Assembly (NCBI GenBank): GCA_949316235.1
Contig: OX438748.1
Coordinates: 32,482,836-32,546,835 of the forward strand
DNA length: 64,000 bases
Direction: 5' to 3'
Origin: Oegoconia quadripuncta
Lineage: Eukaryota; Arthropoda; Insecta; Lepidoptera; Autostichidae
This document shows, one piece after another, positions 34,440 through 47,710 of this stretch. Under the pieces are notes generated by a model. That model was not told where the DNA came from and searched no databases. It saw only the letters and a list, made by a program, of their open reading frames with translations. Each line of letters opens with the position of its first letter. The first letter of the stretch is position 1. The position numbers and the translations under genes are program-made.

Positions 34440-35690
34440 AGCATGAGTGGTAGCGGATAATGGATGACCCAGGTATTTGTAGGAAGACGATGCTGATCGG
34501 AGCCACGTCATTTGAACGGTGATTGGTTGGATTTTAAAAGTGATAATATAATAGTGTAAAGAAGTTACCTTATTGGGATTTTACGAGTTTTAATTATTGC
34601 AGTCGTGAGGTATATTAGATCATTATTTGATAATATTACACGAGTCGTTGTTGGTCCAGAGGTGCGTGCCCATCCTCGAAGTGTCGTTGTTTTCCAACTA
34701 GCTCAAAGGTACGGAATATCCGAACATTTTTTATAACCTTACATTTTGACATGTAAAAGACACACATCCATGTTATCCTTGATTTAAATCGTGATTTGAT
34801 GATAAGACAATCCCCATAATTGCACATTACAAACGTTTGTTGATTAGAGTTGCAATCGAACGTCACAGTATGAGGTTGGAAACGGCGCTAGAGTGGAAAT
34901 ATGCACTCCGAGCGTAGGTAGGCCTCTTTCAAACACAGAGAAACATTCAATGTGAATTGGATTGAAATTTGGCTCATAGTATTTACGAATATTTGTTAGT
35001 TTATCATCACAAACGATACAGTAAATACTGGCAATACGTATATTTAATAAGATAAGCAAAGCTATGGCACGTTTTAATCTGCTCACATGTTGAACTGTAT
35101 GTCCCAAGTTACATCACAAAAAACGTGGTGATTGGTTGTGTATTAAAATAAAACAGATTTTTTTTAATGGGATAATATTATGTTAGTGAATTATTGAAAT
35201 CATCACAAAGGAAATGAAAACGTCAAACCAAATATACTAGTGAAGTGAAATTTTCGAAGTTCGAACTAAAATAATATAGCGCGTAAAGTCTGGTATCTCG
35301 ATATGTTGGTGTTTTATACCGCTCTCGTTCCCTTCTATGGGTGGTCACTAGGAATGGATGCGTTACGCTTCTTCTACTTGTTTATTATATAAGAATCTTG
35401 TTTTTAACCTACGCTGGTTACGTTAATCTTTATAAAAGAATTGTGTGAACAAGTTAATTGTTATTTGTATTCTATTTTGACATGTTTATATATTTCTAAA
35501 CGAAGTTTTCAGAAAGAATGTTAAACCAAAAATAAATCTATTTGCAATAATGTTTGTTCCATATCTTTAGCATAAGGATGAATGAAAGGAGATTGTGTAT
35601 AATTGTTGGATTTGTCATATGTTTGTTTAATTTGTTTTTATAAACAAGTAAATTGTTCTAGTTACTAAAACATTGCATTTTTTATATTAA
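34440..35690 (+). other. Presumed 3' UTR and flank of the phospholipase gene
   Basis: No repeat family or coding frame is recognised. Candidate AATAAA signals occur near 35147 and 35531, so the transcript may extend about 0.9-1.3 kb beyond the stop, but the sequence does not decide between them. Confidence 0.35.
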
Positions 35691-35697
35691 ACATTAA

Positions 35698-36042
35698 AAC
35701 CGAGTATTCACTAGCGACAAATGTAGCGCGACATAGTTTTGCCAGACACCTTGTCTGCTGGTGATTCTATCATGTCGCCTGAAGAGGTGGTGTTAATATT
35801 TGGGAAGTTTCTTCCTACCAGTCATGTTTTTTGTTGTATAACAAAATAAAAACTCATAGTAGTGATAAAGATCTACAAGTCGCAGAACTACGTCGTTACC
35901 GCATCCCGTAGTCGCATCAACATACGATGATTCTTGCCCGCCGACTGGAAGCGAAAGCGACAAGTTGCCGCACATATAGACTGGCGACGTCGCACGCGAC
36001 ACGTGTCGCGCGTCCCTTGTCCTAGTGAGTATGCGGCTTAAA
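35698..36042. mobile_element. Foldback MITE, about 345 bp
   Basis: Left CCGAGTATTCACTAGCGACA and right CTAGTGAGTATGCGGC are imperfect inverted ends, each followed inward by GCGCGACA-type CpG-rich sequence. No coding capacity. Confidence 0.6.
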
Positions 36043-36044
36043 CG

Positions 36045-37240
36045 TTACTCGTTACAATATTCTAATTAGTTGTAAGGTGTAGATAAATTAGAATGTACAT
36101 ATGTATTGTAGATCCATTACATTTTTACTCGACTTCAAAAAAGGAGGTTCTCAACAGCTGTATTTTTTTGTATGTTACGCGATATCTTCGCCACTTCATT
36201 ACTACTCTGGTAAACAACAAAAATATTCACCAAAACTGCCGCGATACAGACCTAATTGAAAATCATTTGCGGTCACCGGTGACACCTCGTTGGCGTTCAA
36301 GGTGTAAACCGAATTTGAGGATTATTTTTGTTCACCAGAGGGGTCCCATGTTTTGGTTAAGATCTGATGACGCACTCCGGAGATAGACAGCGGAACCTTA
36401 CTGAAGTCGGTCGTTTTGCCAATTTTATGTGGTCTATATTTACATTTTTGCCAATTTTATGGCGGTTTATGTGTCGGTAAATTGAAGGTGTTTATACTGA
36501 TGTTGTATTCTGTTAAACAGGATGACGGGATACGTTTGTCACATATTAGTCTAATCATGCCATTAAAGTTCACTTTTTGGGGTTTAGATAAGATATGGCT
36601 GTCCCATTTTAAACGCATCTATAATGAATAAGTTCTGTGCACTCTTGCATACAAATTGACAATACTGAGTTGAATCTTACCAGTTTTTTGAATTTGGAAA
36701 TACTGTACTTTTTAAATTTTTAACGCTTTGAACTTGTGGTGGTGACCGCAAACAATTTATTATGAATTGTGTCTGCGTCGCGGCAATTAACTTGTTAAAA
36801 AATCTATCTTTAAATTTTTAAGTAAAACTGTTGGATGCTTTTTTATTTTATAATTCTTATGTTTATAACTTGCAAATATAAATAGTTGAAAAGAGATAGA
36901 AAAATTGATGTTTTTGGCATTGCATATACTCGGACTTTAGAGTAGTCTTGTAATACGGATCTTAAATTGTGATTCAATACATATGTAGAGAATTTATTAA
37001 ATGTTATAATTCTAGTCATTGCAATAGTTAATTGTAGGGTTATGTACCTAGTTTTAGAAATTAATATTAAATTAGAAAAACCATTTACAAAGTATGTTTG
37101 TTGTGAAGCAATACTTAGAGAATATGAATAGAGCATTGGCACTCGTATTTCTGGATACAGGTGTAGATTTAATTACCATCAAAATTTTGTATAGTTGTGC
37201 AGACCATCAAACTGAATAACTTACACTATGCGACCAACTT
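36045..37240. other. No gene; one dispersed repeat at about 36120-36430
   Basis: The segment CTCCGGAGATAGACAGCGGA with CCTTACTGAAGTCGGTCGTT at 36375-36415 recurs, diverged, at 38773-38813. The rest is AT-rich and unassigned. Confidence 0.4.
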
Positions 37241-37242
37241 TG

Positions 37243-37440
37243 ATATCCTTGGACATACACACAGCGCCATCTAGTTCCACAGTAAGCAACTATAGGTTTG
37301 TGTTGTGGATACCAGATGGTTGATATACTACATAAATACATGTTTTTTTGTAAATAAATACTTATTATAAATGAAAACATCCATAACTCGGGTACACATG
37401 TCCGTATTCACCACACAAACACATGCCCCTAGCGGGATAT
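37243..37440 (-). repeat. SINE family B, truncated in the B box
   Basis: Body with ACAGCGCCATCTAGTTCCAC; the copy stops at GCCCCTAGCGGGATATGAAT, where LINE-like sequence with TTTATTTGTCCCATTTAGCG begins. Confidence 0.72.
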
Positions 37441-38413
37441 GAATAAGAATCGTTTATTTGTCCCATTTAGCGACACACACACATACACAAACATGTATAA
37501 ATGTGAAAATAACCTACGAACGCAGTGAAATTAGGATCTGAGATAAAAGTAATCAGTCGTCGTACCACCTCAACAACCACGTTAGACAGAAGCGTATAAC
37601 ATGCGGTGGTATATAATGTAATAATGGTATATAAATCAGCAAGTTCAAAATGAATGAAACGGCTGATGTTTTTGCTCAAAAGTTGCTCGGTTTGTTGATC
37701 TGAACAACCATATAAAATTTTGATGGTGATTAAATCTACATCCTGTATAATATCATTGGAAGAGGGTGTGAATTTATGTGGGTTACAATCTTTACAACAT
37801 GTGTGTTTCAGTACAGATAATGGGAGACATTTTTTTGAAATGATAAAAATATTTTCCTAACTCTCATATCTAAAACATTCCGAAATTGTAAACATTTGTT
37901 ACGTTCTGTTTATGCGTTTTGATTTACGTTCTGTGTAAGATGTACTAAATACTACAAGTGACATAATTTTTATTACAAATTTGGTAATTATTGTAGAATT
38001 GAAAGCTGTTTTTTAACCGATTTCAGAAAGGTTTATGATTGGGGCGTTTGAATTTTGTTATGTAGGTATGTACAGTCGGATTCATAAATAAACATACAGG
38101 GCAATCTTACATGATAGTGCTACCCGTTGCGCATTAAAAATATGAATGACGTGACGTGAAAATGTTTTTTTCCTCGAAGCGATTTTTAGTTGTGAAATGA
38201 AATTATGTCTGTCGGAATGGTGGGTGTACTCGTCCGATTCCTGATTATCTAATTACTCATATAACAGTGGCGAACTGAACTTACGAGATCGTCCATAAAA
38301 ACCCACTTTTCGGACGATTTTAATTCATAATGTCTGGTTAGTTTTTAGAAAAGAACGAATTCGTGGCATTTGCTTTTGTCTCCTTGTAATAAAATTCTAC
38401 ATAATTCAGTCTT

Positions 38414-38563
38414 TAGATTATGTAACTTCATCGGTATCGTCATCGATTACATTGACCAATGAGAAACCGTCAAATTACCGAGTGAGCGATGAGCTAACCA
38501 ATCACATGACAGAACGTAACCGATGACGATAACGATGTAATTATGTAATAGACCCCCTGGTTA
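38414..38563 (+). mobile_element. MITE family I, second copy
   Basis: About 150 bp, ATTATGTAACTTCATCGGTA to ATCGTCATCGGTT-type ends. Same element as 7879-8023 in the other orientation. Confidence 0.7.
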
Positions 38564-39019
38564 TTAGCTGTTTGAATACTTCCATCAAACGAGCTTCAGT
38601 GAAAACATTTTCAGTGTCCCTGTCTTTTTACGAAAACAAGACATTTCTGCGTCCCGACTATTTTATTGGGGACAACGGGACCAATTACATAAAAACGGGT
38701 CGTATGGTCATGTCAAGAATGGATACTGCGAGCGTGGTGCCATATATTGGTGAAGATCTGACGGTCCACTCCGGAGATAGAGAGGAGGACCTTACTGAAT
38801 CGGTTGTTTTGTCATTATTACCAATATGATAGCTAATGATTGGAATGTTTATTGTCTGAACTATGTATGCTCATGGAGAATTTATCTTTAGTTAGATTTA
38901 TTCAGTTGCTACAACTTTAAAACAAATTTTATATACTTGTATCTGAAAGAATAGTACAAAATAATGTGAAGCCAATGACGTAAAGCAATAATGTTGGTGT
39001 TAAACTCGTTTGAGGATAG

Positions 39020-39101
39020 AACTTGGCTTATAAGTGATGCGTCAAGTGCATTAATTAATGCATTAATTAATGCACTTGACGCATCACTTATAAGCCAAGT
39101 T
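39020..39101. repeat. Perfect 82-bp palindrome
   Basis: The sequence from AACTTGGCTTATAAGTGATG to CATCACTTATAAGCCAAGTT is identical to its own reverse complement over all 82 bases, with the dyad at 39060/39061 and no loop. The inner 20 bases are built of TTAATTAATGCATTAATTAA. Confidence 0.93.
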
Positions 39102-39384
39102 AATTTAATTAACGTTAATACTACAATTCTCTAAAAGTAGGATAGTTTTTCCACTTTTATAATATTGTTGTGTAGCGGTTGTTAGATCTAAATATAAGCT
39201 TTAGAAGCGCATATTTAATATTGTAAATGCCTTATTTTGTTGTATAGTTTATAATTTAGCGATGAGTTTTTATATGGTAGTTAGCTACGCAAATGTGATA
39301 ATTAAATGTAATTTAATATTAGAAAGTTGTGGTCATTGAGTTGTGGTTGTGACGAATAAAATATAATTGGTTAGTGGTAATTTT

Positions 39385-39600
39385 GTTGGTGGTAGGGCAT
39401 TTTAACTGTCCGCCTGGCTAGTTACCACCATCTTATCTAAATCTGCCGCCAATCAGCAATGTTAATAGCATTGTTGTGTTCCGGTTGTCAGAGATAAGAT
39501 ACCCAGTCCTCCAAATGTGTTGGGGTTTCCGGGTCAGTACGGTTCCACCTTCGACCTCATCTTCACTTAACATCAGGTGTGATTGAGGTCACTTGATACT
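39385..39600 (+). repeat. SINE family D, head missing
   Basis: From TTGGTGGTAGGGCATTTTAA to CATCAGGTGTGATTGAGGTC. The tRNA-like head has been lost. The tail region continues into A-rich sequence at 39620. Confidence 0.72.
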
Positions 39601-39778
39601 TACCAACCCGTTGTGCATAAAAAAAAAATAATAGAACCAACCCGTGTTTACTACAATCTTTACACGTGTGCCATAAACCATCAGTACAATGCGACACTAT
39701 ACAAATAACTAGGTATACTTAAATTGAAAATTTAGTAAATTGCCGAGGAAACAAATAAGCAAATCATCCAGATAGACC

Positions 39779-40045
39779 ATACATACATAAAGTTTCAAAC
39801 TTTATCCCAAATGGGGTGGTCAGAGATTATTGTTTGGGTGTTCCAAACATTAAAGGATGATTGAAATAACATCCACGGTTCACCTTATGATATGTATACA
39901 GAAATGCATATGTGACAGGGGTGAGCCCATCGCCGTTGAAACGTGCAAATCTATAGATGTTTTTAGTGGAAAGTCCTTTAGTCGCCTTTTACGACATCCA
40001 CGGGAAGAGACGGGTCGGTTCTATTCTATTTGAGTGCCGAAACCA
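39779..40045 (+). repeat. Dispersed repeat with GTCGCCTTTTACGACATCCA
   Basis: A second copy lies at 49893-50095 and a fragment at about 47940-47985. Shared blocks: TTGTTTGGGTG, CTATAGATGTTTTT and CCACGGGAA-AGACGGGT. It is probably a retroelement 3' region common in Lepidoptera. Confidence 0.5.
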
Positions 40046-40124
40046 CACAGCATGAGATAGAACTAACAACTGTGTTAAAAGCTAAATGACTTCGAAACGG
40101 TTTATCCGATTTTAACCTAAGTGT

Positions 40125-40325
40125 ATAAAAAAATCGCTCTTAGGACTGACGGCCGTTGGGGCGGGGCGGTTCTCGAGTGGCGACCACGCACCGGCAGACG
40201 CAGCGTACCCCCCAAGCCCCCCACCAGGGGGACCTACGATTTGGTAAAGATCGCGAATCGTTGTGGAGATCTGTGGGCGAGGCCTTTGTCCAGCAGTGGA
40301 CGTCGTTCGGCTGATGATGATATAA
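40125..40325 (+). mobile_element. RTE-type LINE 3' end
   Basis: GATCTGTGGGCGAGGCCTTT, GTCCAGCAGTGGACGTCGTT and CGGCTGATGATGAT at the end, then an A-rich tail. Related to 10020-10182. Confidence 0.55.
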
Positions 40326-40464
40326 AAAAAATTAAAACCCTCGATTAAGATATCGTTAACTCGACTGCTAACCAAAAACTAAGCATACGCCACGTGTGCT
40401 TACCCGAGGCGACCACGCGGCTTCGGCGCACTGGCGTTCGGCTCAGAAAAACAACGTTACGGAT

Positions 40465-40678
40465 GTGCTCAGTGTGCGAAGTGTGAGTTTTGTCTTGTTT
40501 TTTACTTTATCATCGCGTTCGCGTTTATGAAAAAAGTCCCTATGAAAAAAATCGTTTTTCAAACTATCCGCTAGAGGCGCTGCACATTTCTCCATACAAA
40601 TCTTCACGTAAACGTGAACGCGGTAGTAAAGTTAAGTCGAAACAAAACTTACACTCCGCCCTCTGAGCCGCCGAGAGG
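40465..40678 (-). mobile_element. MITE family E, full copy
   Basis: Ends GTGCGAAGTGTGAGTTTTGT and CACTCCGCCCTCTGAG. It is inserted in an unusually GC-rich segment (40390-40460 and 40680-40757). Confidence 0.75.
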
Positions 40679-40974
40679 GCTCCCCCCGGCTGTGCGCCGA
40701 CCGCTCCTCGCGGCTTCCCCACGGCAGTGCGCACCGAGCCCCCGCGCGTCGTCGGCAATGTTCATACATAGAATTTAAACGCTAAATTCCTGCGAAATTA
40801 ACTTCGCTACCTAACTCCGAATACGACGTCTTTAGAACACAATTAGTATTACGTCTTTAGTATTTTTGTGTAAAGTCGTCTCGTAAATTAAATAGTGAGC
40901 AGTGTGACTTATGATAATCCTAAGCCTATTCGAACTAGGTGGAAAGTGGCTCAATATAAAAGAAACAACACAGG

Positions 40975-41280
40975 GTCTACGAATCGGAGGTCGCTCGATC
41001 CCCAGCAGGGTACATATTATATTTAGTACTCGGTTTGGTTGGTGGTGGTAGGGCATTTTAAATGTCCGCCTGGCCATCTCCATCACCATCTTATCTAAAT
41101 CTGCCGACAAGTAGCAATGTTAATAGCATTGTTGTGTTCCGGTCGTTAGAGACAAGATAGCCAGTCCCCCAAATAAGGTGGGGTTTCCTTCCGGGTCAGT
41201 ACCTACGCTTCCATTTTCGGCTTCATCTTCTCTTAACATCAGGTCCAGGTGTGATGTGCCAAGTGCTAACCCTTTGTGAA
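40975..41280 (+). repeat. SINE family D, near full length
   Basis: It starts at the B box (CGGAGGTCGCTCGATCCCCA) and runs through the family body to CACTTAACATCAGG-like sequence, then AATAAAAAAAAG. Confidence 0.72.
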
Positions 41281-41289
41281 TAAAAAAAA

Positions 41290-42580
41290 GAAGATTCGTT
41301 ATATACTGCACAGACGACAGTTGGAAACTGGGAGCCATCCAGGAGACCTATTTCAGCGGTGCACTAGAAACAGGCTCAAAATGATGATGAGTATCCAGGT
41401 GGGTAACATGCATTACAGGCACAGTATTACAATATCTTTGTTATACTGTGTTACAGGGCTGCATTGGAATAGTAGGTATCTAAATCAGAGGTTTACCAGT
41501 AGCGTTGGTCACCCCTATGTATCGGGGCCTCAATCAAGTAAATGCTCAGACAGAATACATTTCAGACAGTACTAGCTTACTCGCGCCAAAAGACATTGTG
41601 CGAATGTACACTTCCCGAAATGAAACATAGAAAAAAATGTATAAAAAGTAAATATAAAACATGTAAAAATATATACATGTAACATATAAAATTCAGGTAG
41701 CCGGCTACATATGAGTTTAGTTCGGCATAATGTATATTTGCGATAAATGATTGATTACCTACATCTTTCATTCTTCATCAAAATAAAACTTTTGTATTGT
41801 ATCATTAGCCGCCTCAGAAACATTAATAGATTAACTAATTTTATTAATAAATTAATGAAAATTCTCACAGAACTTTAAATAAGCTATAACTATTTGCTTA
41901 CTTTATTGTAGAGTCTCATCGAATACCGTATCTAAAAACCCGTTCGAATAACTATAGAGGTGGAACAATATTCCATTTTTTAAAGCAATAAACATCCGAT
42001 TTAAGTACGGCCTCCCTTGCTATGGATTCTACCAGAGGTTGTGTCGAATATAAATATGGCCAGTCAGTCATATCAATGAGTGGACAACTATTACGTTTTC
42101 TGTGGACTGGGTCAAAAGAATCTAGGTGTAAAAGGGACAGAAGATTATAGAGTCGGTGCGTGTGAACGGTACAAAGAGGTCATTACATACGGTACCTTAC
42201 ATTGAGATTACTTTCACTTCTCGACGGTGGTGATTGTAGCGCGACTGGAACTAGTTGATGCTTATTTAAATTACAAATAAGGTTGAGGCTTCCTAGAAAG
42301 TATGAAAATACCTGTGTGACAGCAAACCTCGCTATTCCATAACAAACAGTTTTTAGTACATACTGGAGTTAACATTAGGTAACTTCACAATAAAAAAACC
42401 GATAATTTTCGAAAAAAAATAAATTTTTTTTTTGGACTCCGTTACCTATGCGTCCTGTTTGTGGTGTGTTTATTGTTTCGTTATAAACTAGCTTTTATCC
42501 ATGGCTCTATTCTAGTGTATTTATTCTTTTCCCGGGAAAAGAACTACCTACCTATTCTATTTCACCGTTCCTTCAGTTCT
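41290..42580. other. No gene found
   Basis: AT-rich DNA with short open frames that lack motifs. The short A-rich stretches give no repeat family I can name. Confidence 0.4.
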
Positions 42581-42582
42581 GT

Positions 42583-42775
42583 GGGCGGAGTGTGAGTTTT
42601 GTTTCGACTTAACTTTACTACCGCGTTCACGTTTACGTGACGTTTCGTATGAAGAAATGTGCAGCGCCTCTAGCGGATAGTTTGCAAAACGATTTTTTTC
42701 ATAGGGACTTTTTTCGTAAACGCGAACGCGATGGTAAAGTTAAAAACGAAACAAAACTCACACTTCGCACACTGT
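42583..42775 (+). mobile_element. MITE family E, full copy
   Basis: Ends GGGCGGAGTGTGAGTTTTGT and ACAAAACTCACACTTCGCAC, the cleanest copy of the family. It lies about 640 bp upstream of the peptide A start codon. Confidence 0.78.
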
Positions 42776-43414
42776 TCAAAAATGCACGTTGTCGTTGTCG
42801 ACGTGAAACAAACACATTATCATAATTTATAATAATAAACTATATTAATTCTGTGATAATAAGCCAAATCATCAATTAATCATAGTCATTTATCATTTAG
42901 GTAAATGTCATTTATCTAACAGGTTTCCAATAGTGATTTTTAGTTTTTTTTTTCGCTAACTGTGCGATGAGTAGGTAGATACTTATAACAACTGCTATTA
43001 TACCTATACAAAACTTATTTACAATTATCAAGACTACTGATTCCATTTATACTTTCTGGTATATCTACTTAAACTTACCTAAGTACAGAAATGTTGTGTG
43101 CCATGTGATAATTTTACTTGCACCATGCACCTTGATTTTTCCTAGATTATCTTATTTAGATTGCATCCTACAGTTTATGTTCATTGCGTAATTTAAATAA
43201 TTCTTAATGTTAAGATGATTAACAAATTACATGACGGGTTTGTAAGTAGGTGACTAACAACAGGCTTTCCACCACTGTTCGTTTTTAGTTTGGTAATCAT
43301 TCACCTGAGGAACGCACGCACGCTGGCTGTATACCGTAGTTTCTTTTTCTTGTTTAATATTTTCGAGAAAGATTAAATAGTTACGAAAAACGCGCGAAAT
43401 CATTTTCAACAGAA

Positions 43415-46400
43415 ATGGAAAAGTGCCTCAAGTATTTGTTTTTGATGGTTAGTGATTTTGAAGTTGTGTAACGTTAAGAGGTCCTATTGTTATTATGAAA
43501 TATAATGTTGTGTGGTGTAGTTGAAGGATATGTGACCTTACAGACTTTCTAAGTGCATGTTGGGTGTACCGTATTTACTATACTTCCGTAGACGAAGAAT
43601 GATTTTAGTTTGTACATACCTAAATAATTTATTTATTTTATATAAAGTAGTTAATAATTAGGTATTAGAAGGTTTTAAAATTATTTTTTAAATTGGTTGT
43701 AAGTATACAAACTATTTCCTTGTTTCGTCTACTTTTGTGAAAGAAATATTAAGCAACGTGACATACATAGGTAACCTATTAATTCCGCTACACGATAATA
43801 GATGGCGCTCTTGAGCTAACTTAAAATGTTATACCCATGTAACTTTTCCTTGAAAATGTTGTCCGCTATGCTTACAAATTAGTATACATTGGGATGTGTG
43901 TATTTGTATTTATATAAAGTTGTTTCAATTGCCATAATACATCCTTGGTAAGGCACATTACTTAAAAAATTTTGTCTGTCGGACGAATACAACTCGGGAA
44001 ACAGTCCAGTTTCAGTTCAGAGGTCAATGTGTGCGTTTTCCAACAAGGTTCCCATGGATATACAGAATCTTCCGCTTAATAAATTTAAACTTATTATAAA
44101 ACAAAAATTATGTAAAATGGGATATTACAAAATTTCAGACTACATTAATGATAGTAACCCATAGGATTAAACGGCTCCTCTACACGATATATAAAAATTG
44201 TTGTAACCTTTCTAGATTGTAAATGACTGATTGAAAAAAGACAAACCCTCTGAGTTTCTCGCTAGCTCTTCTCAGTAGTGGTCGCGTTCCGAGCTAGTGG
44301 TAGTTTAAAAAACAAGTGACATTCATAAGTGCATATTGTATTGCCTACATGAATAAATAATTTTCATTTTCATTCTCAACAGAAAAGTTTTCATGTTCAA
44401 AATACCTTTTTCTCGTCTGCAACTTGAATTGAGTTCCCAACTGACATTGTAGTGGGCGCGATACGGGCATTCGCCATAATTTTCGTTTTGCCATGTTTAA
44501 TTTATATAATCGCGTCAAATTTCCTGAGTCCTACAACCTTGGGATCAGCAAGAGCATAGTGAATGGGCATTTACTGGGATCGTGTGCTTCATCTTCGACC
44601 ACATAGTCACTTTCCATCAGGTGAGATTGTGGTCAAGCGCGAATCCAGTCAATCACAAAAAAAAACATGTATACTTATACATGTCCGTAATTTGATGCGA
44701 TCTCCACTGGCTGCCGGGATCTATATTCAATATGGCCAGGGCCCCATGGCCTGAACTCTTGTTGCGATAAATACCGTTTTATGTATGACCCTTAACACAT
44801 GGCTTTTGCACTTTTTGCGTATACAACTGCGCAAGGTTTTCTTTGTTGCACATTTTTTCATAATTCTTTATGCACAATGGTTAGCGCTTGACCTCAATGA
44901 CACCTGATGTTAAGTGTAAATGAGGTCGAAGGTGGAAGCGAGCTTTAAATGTGGTTACATTATATTGGTGGAAATTTGAAAAGTACGTTTCTCACATTTA
45001 GTCTTTTCCAGACATGCATATACAGTGTGGAAAGATAAGTCGGGCCCTGGAGGGAAACTACCTTAAATCCTTAAGCTGGCTCATTTTACTTAAAGGAGAC
45101 ATTCCTTTATTTTTAAAAAGAAACAAAACTGTATTGAAAGATTTTCTAAAACTAGCTTGCCTCGCCCGGGACTCGAACCAACTAAAATGAAAAAAAAAAA
45201 CAAACCCTGCCTATTTTATTATACTAATCGATAGTATTATTATTCGGGATAAAATTTCTCTAACAAACATTTGGTCTTACTCTGGAAAGTGAACATCTAG
45301 TACTTACTGTTCACTTCCAACAAGTAAAAGACACGTAACAGTTCTCTTATCTCTCCAACATTCAAAGACTTCGTATGAAGTACACGCTAGCTAATTTATC
45401 GCTAAGTACCTTGTTGAAATCTTCGGTAAGAAAATCGTTTTAATGGTACTAATACCTCTATGCACATTTGGGCTTACCTCAGTGAAAATTTCTCCGTCTG
45501 GATAGGTACAAACGGGACGATTAGATGACCTGCAAGGAGTCCAGACCTGACGCCCATGGACTTCTTTTTATGGGGTCATGTAAAAATGTTATTTATGAAA
45601 CTTGCTGTGAAACCGTTCAAGAGCTAAGGGTTGCGGTAGAAAATGTTATTAGGAGCATACACCACAACACTTTGCTGTAGGCTACAAGAAATGAATTTCA
45701 ACGGCGACTAATTTTGTGTAGCCAGAACGAGGGGGCTCATTTCGAACAATTTATCACTTAAATAATTTAAGTGTAACAAATTGATAGTAAAATAAAGTTA
45801 ATGTTAGATATAACGATCATTTTTATTTTTAAGACCAAATGTTTCTTAGGGAAATTTTATCCTGAATAATAATACTATCGATTAGTATAATAAAATAGGG
45901 AGTGTTTGTTTTTTTAATTTTAGTGGGTTCGAGTCCCGGGCGAGGCAAGCGAGTTTTAGAAAATGTTTGAATGCAGTTTTGTTTCTTTTTAAAAATAAAG
46001 GAATGTCTCTTTGAAGTAAAATGAGCCAGCTTAAGGATTTAAGGTAGTTTCCCTCCAGTGCCCGACTTATCTTTCCACACTGTATATGTTGTTGGATATA
46101 ATTCAACAAAACTTATAATATATTTATATCTACTTAAATAACTAGGCTCATAATACAAAATCTCTCAACTATTTATTAAAAACATATCAAATTAGTAATG
46201 CCAAATATTCTTACTTTATATTATAATTAAATACAATTACAAATACTTAAATTTAAATAAATCTTAAATATAAGGCAACTTCCAATTCTCTACAGCGTTT
46301 TGTCTGTCAAATATTAATCTATTTTGTAATAACTGGATTATTGTATCGACTACTGGTGGATAACCAGTAGTCGATACAATAATCCAGTCGGTACTTCATG

Positions 46401-47628
46401 CTAGGCGGTAAAGTCAGATTTGATGGTGGTAGCTCAAATCTCAAGCTCAGACGGATACCTATTTAATAACATTACTTATTGGAAATTTTATAATTCACAG
46501 GTACCTAATACAAGCTAACACGCGTTTTTTTCTTTCGCACACACACATACAACACACATTTCACCAAGTCTATGTATAAGTTTCTAAGTATAAGAATTTT
46601 CTAATTATTTTTCAATTATATAAAAGTTTATTATGGAGGAGCGAGGTTTCCTGCCACAGGTATTGTACACTTACTAGGAAGTCTCAACCTTTAAATTAAA
46701 TACCTGCTATTTAATTTATATGTAGAAAACCAAGAAACGTTTTAAATTTCATTTAATTAATTTAATCCAGCAACTGTGCTAAAAGTTAAATATGAACGAA
46801 ACGGCTGAACCGACTTTTTCCCCCAATTTACCTAATTATTGAGATACTTTCGGACAAAGACTGAACACACGCACAAACACAACGCTCGCCATTTTTCGTC
46901 GAGGGTTGAAATTTAACCTGTCGCTCTCGTGGAATTACTTTAAGGTCTCGGTTGTCTCTGCAAAAATTTAATACGATAACTCCTGCTATTGAAAACAACC
47001 GTGAACCAAGCATCCATTACCAGGGAACACGGGATAAATAGGATATCTTTTCCGGTCCATTGTCACCGAGGAATATTTGGACAAATTGTTTCCCATACTC
47101 TGTGGGATTTTTTTTTTCATTGAATAGTGCGTACCCCTAGTCCGTTGGAAACGGAGCCCTGGGTGTGTAATGTTTAGCATAATTTACTTTATGTTACATT
47201 TCAGCTCGCCGTGGTCATTTGCATGTCGATCACAGCTGAGTCGACGGCGCCTCAGCCAAGAGCGCCAAACTTCCAGTACTTCGAGAGGTAACGTTTTAAA
47301 CAAACATTTTATTTATTTATTTTCAACAAACTTTACAGCATATCCTTATATATTACTTAAAATTAAATTACATAGTTATTACGCCAATTATAAAGTATGA
47401 CATATTTATTACTGTGCAGCCATAAGAGTAATAAACAACACTGCGCAGAATTAATTTTTACCCCTATGCATGACACAACACGCGGTAAAACACGGGGAAA
47501 TTAAAACTAAACTAAAGCACAGATTACTACTAAGTATCCTAAAATACAGATATATTACTCGCAGAATAGCTGATGATAGCATGGAACTTTTATTTTACAT
47601 GTATTTACCTGGTCTCCATGTTGTGTGT

Positions 47629-47710
<82 letters not shown>

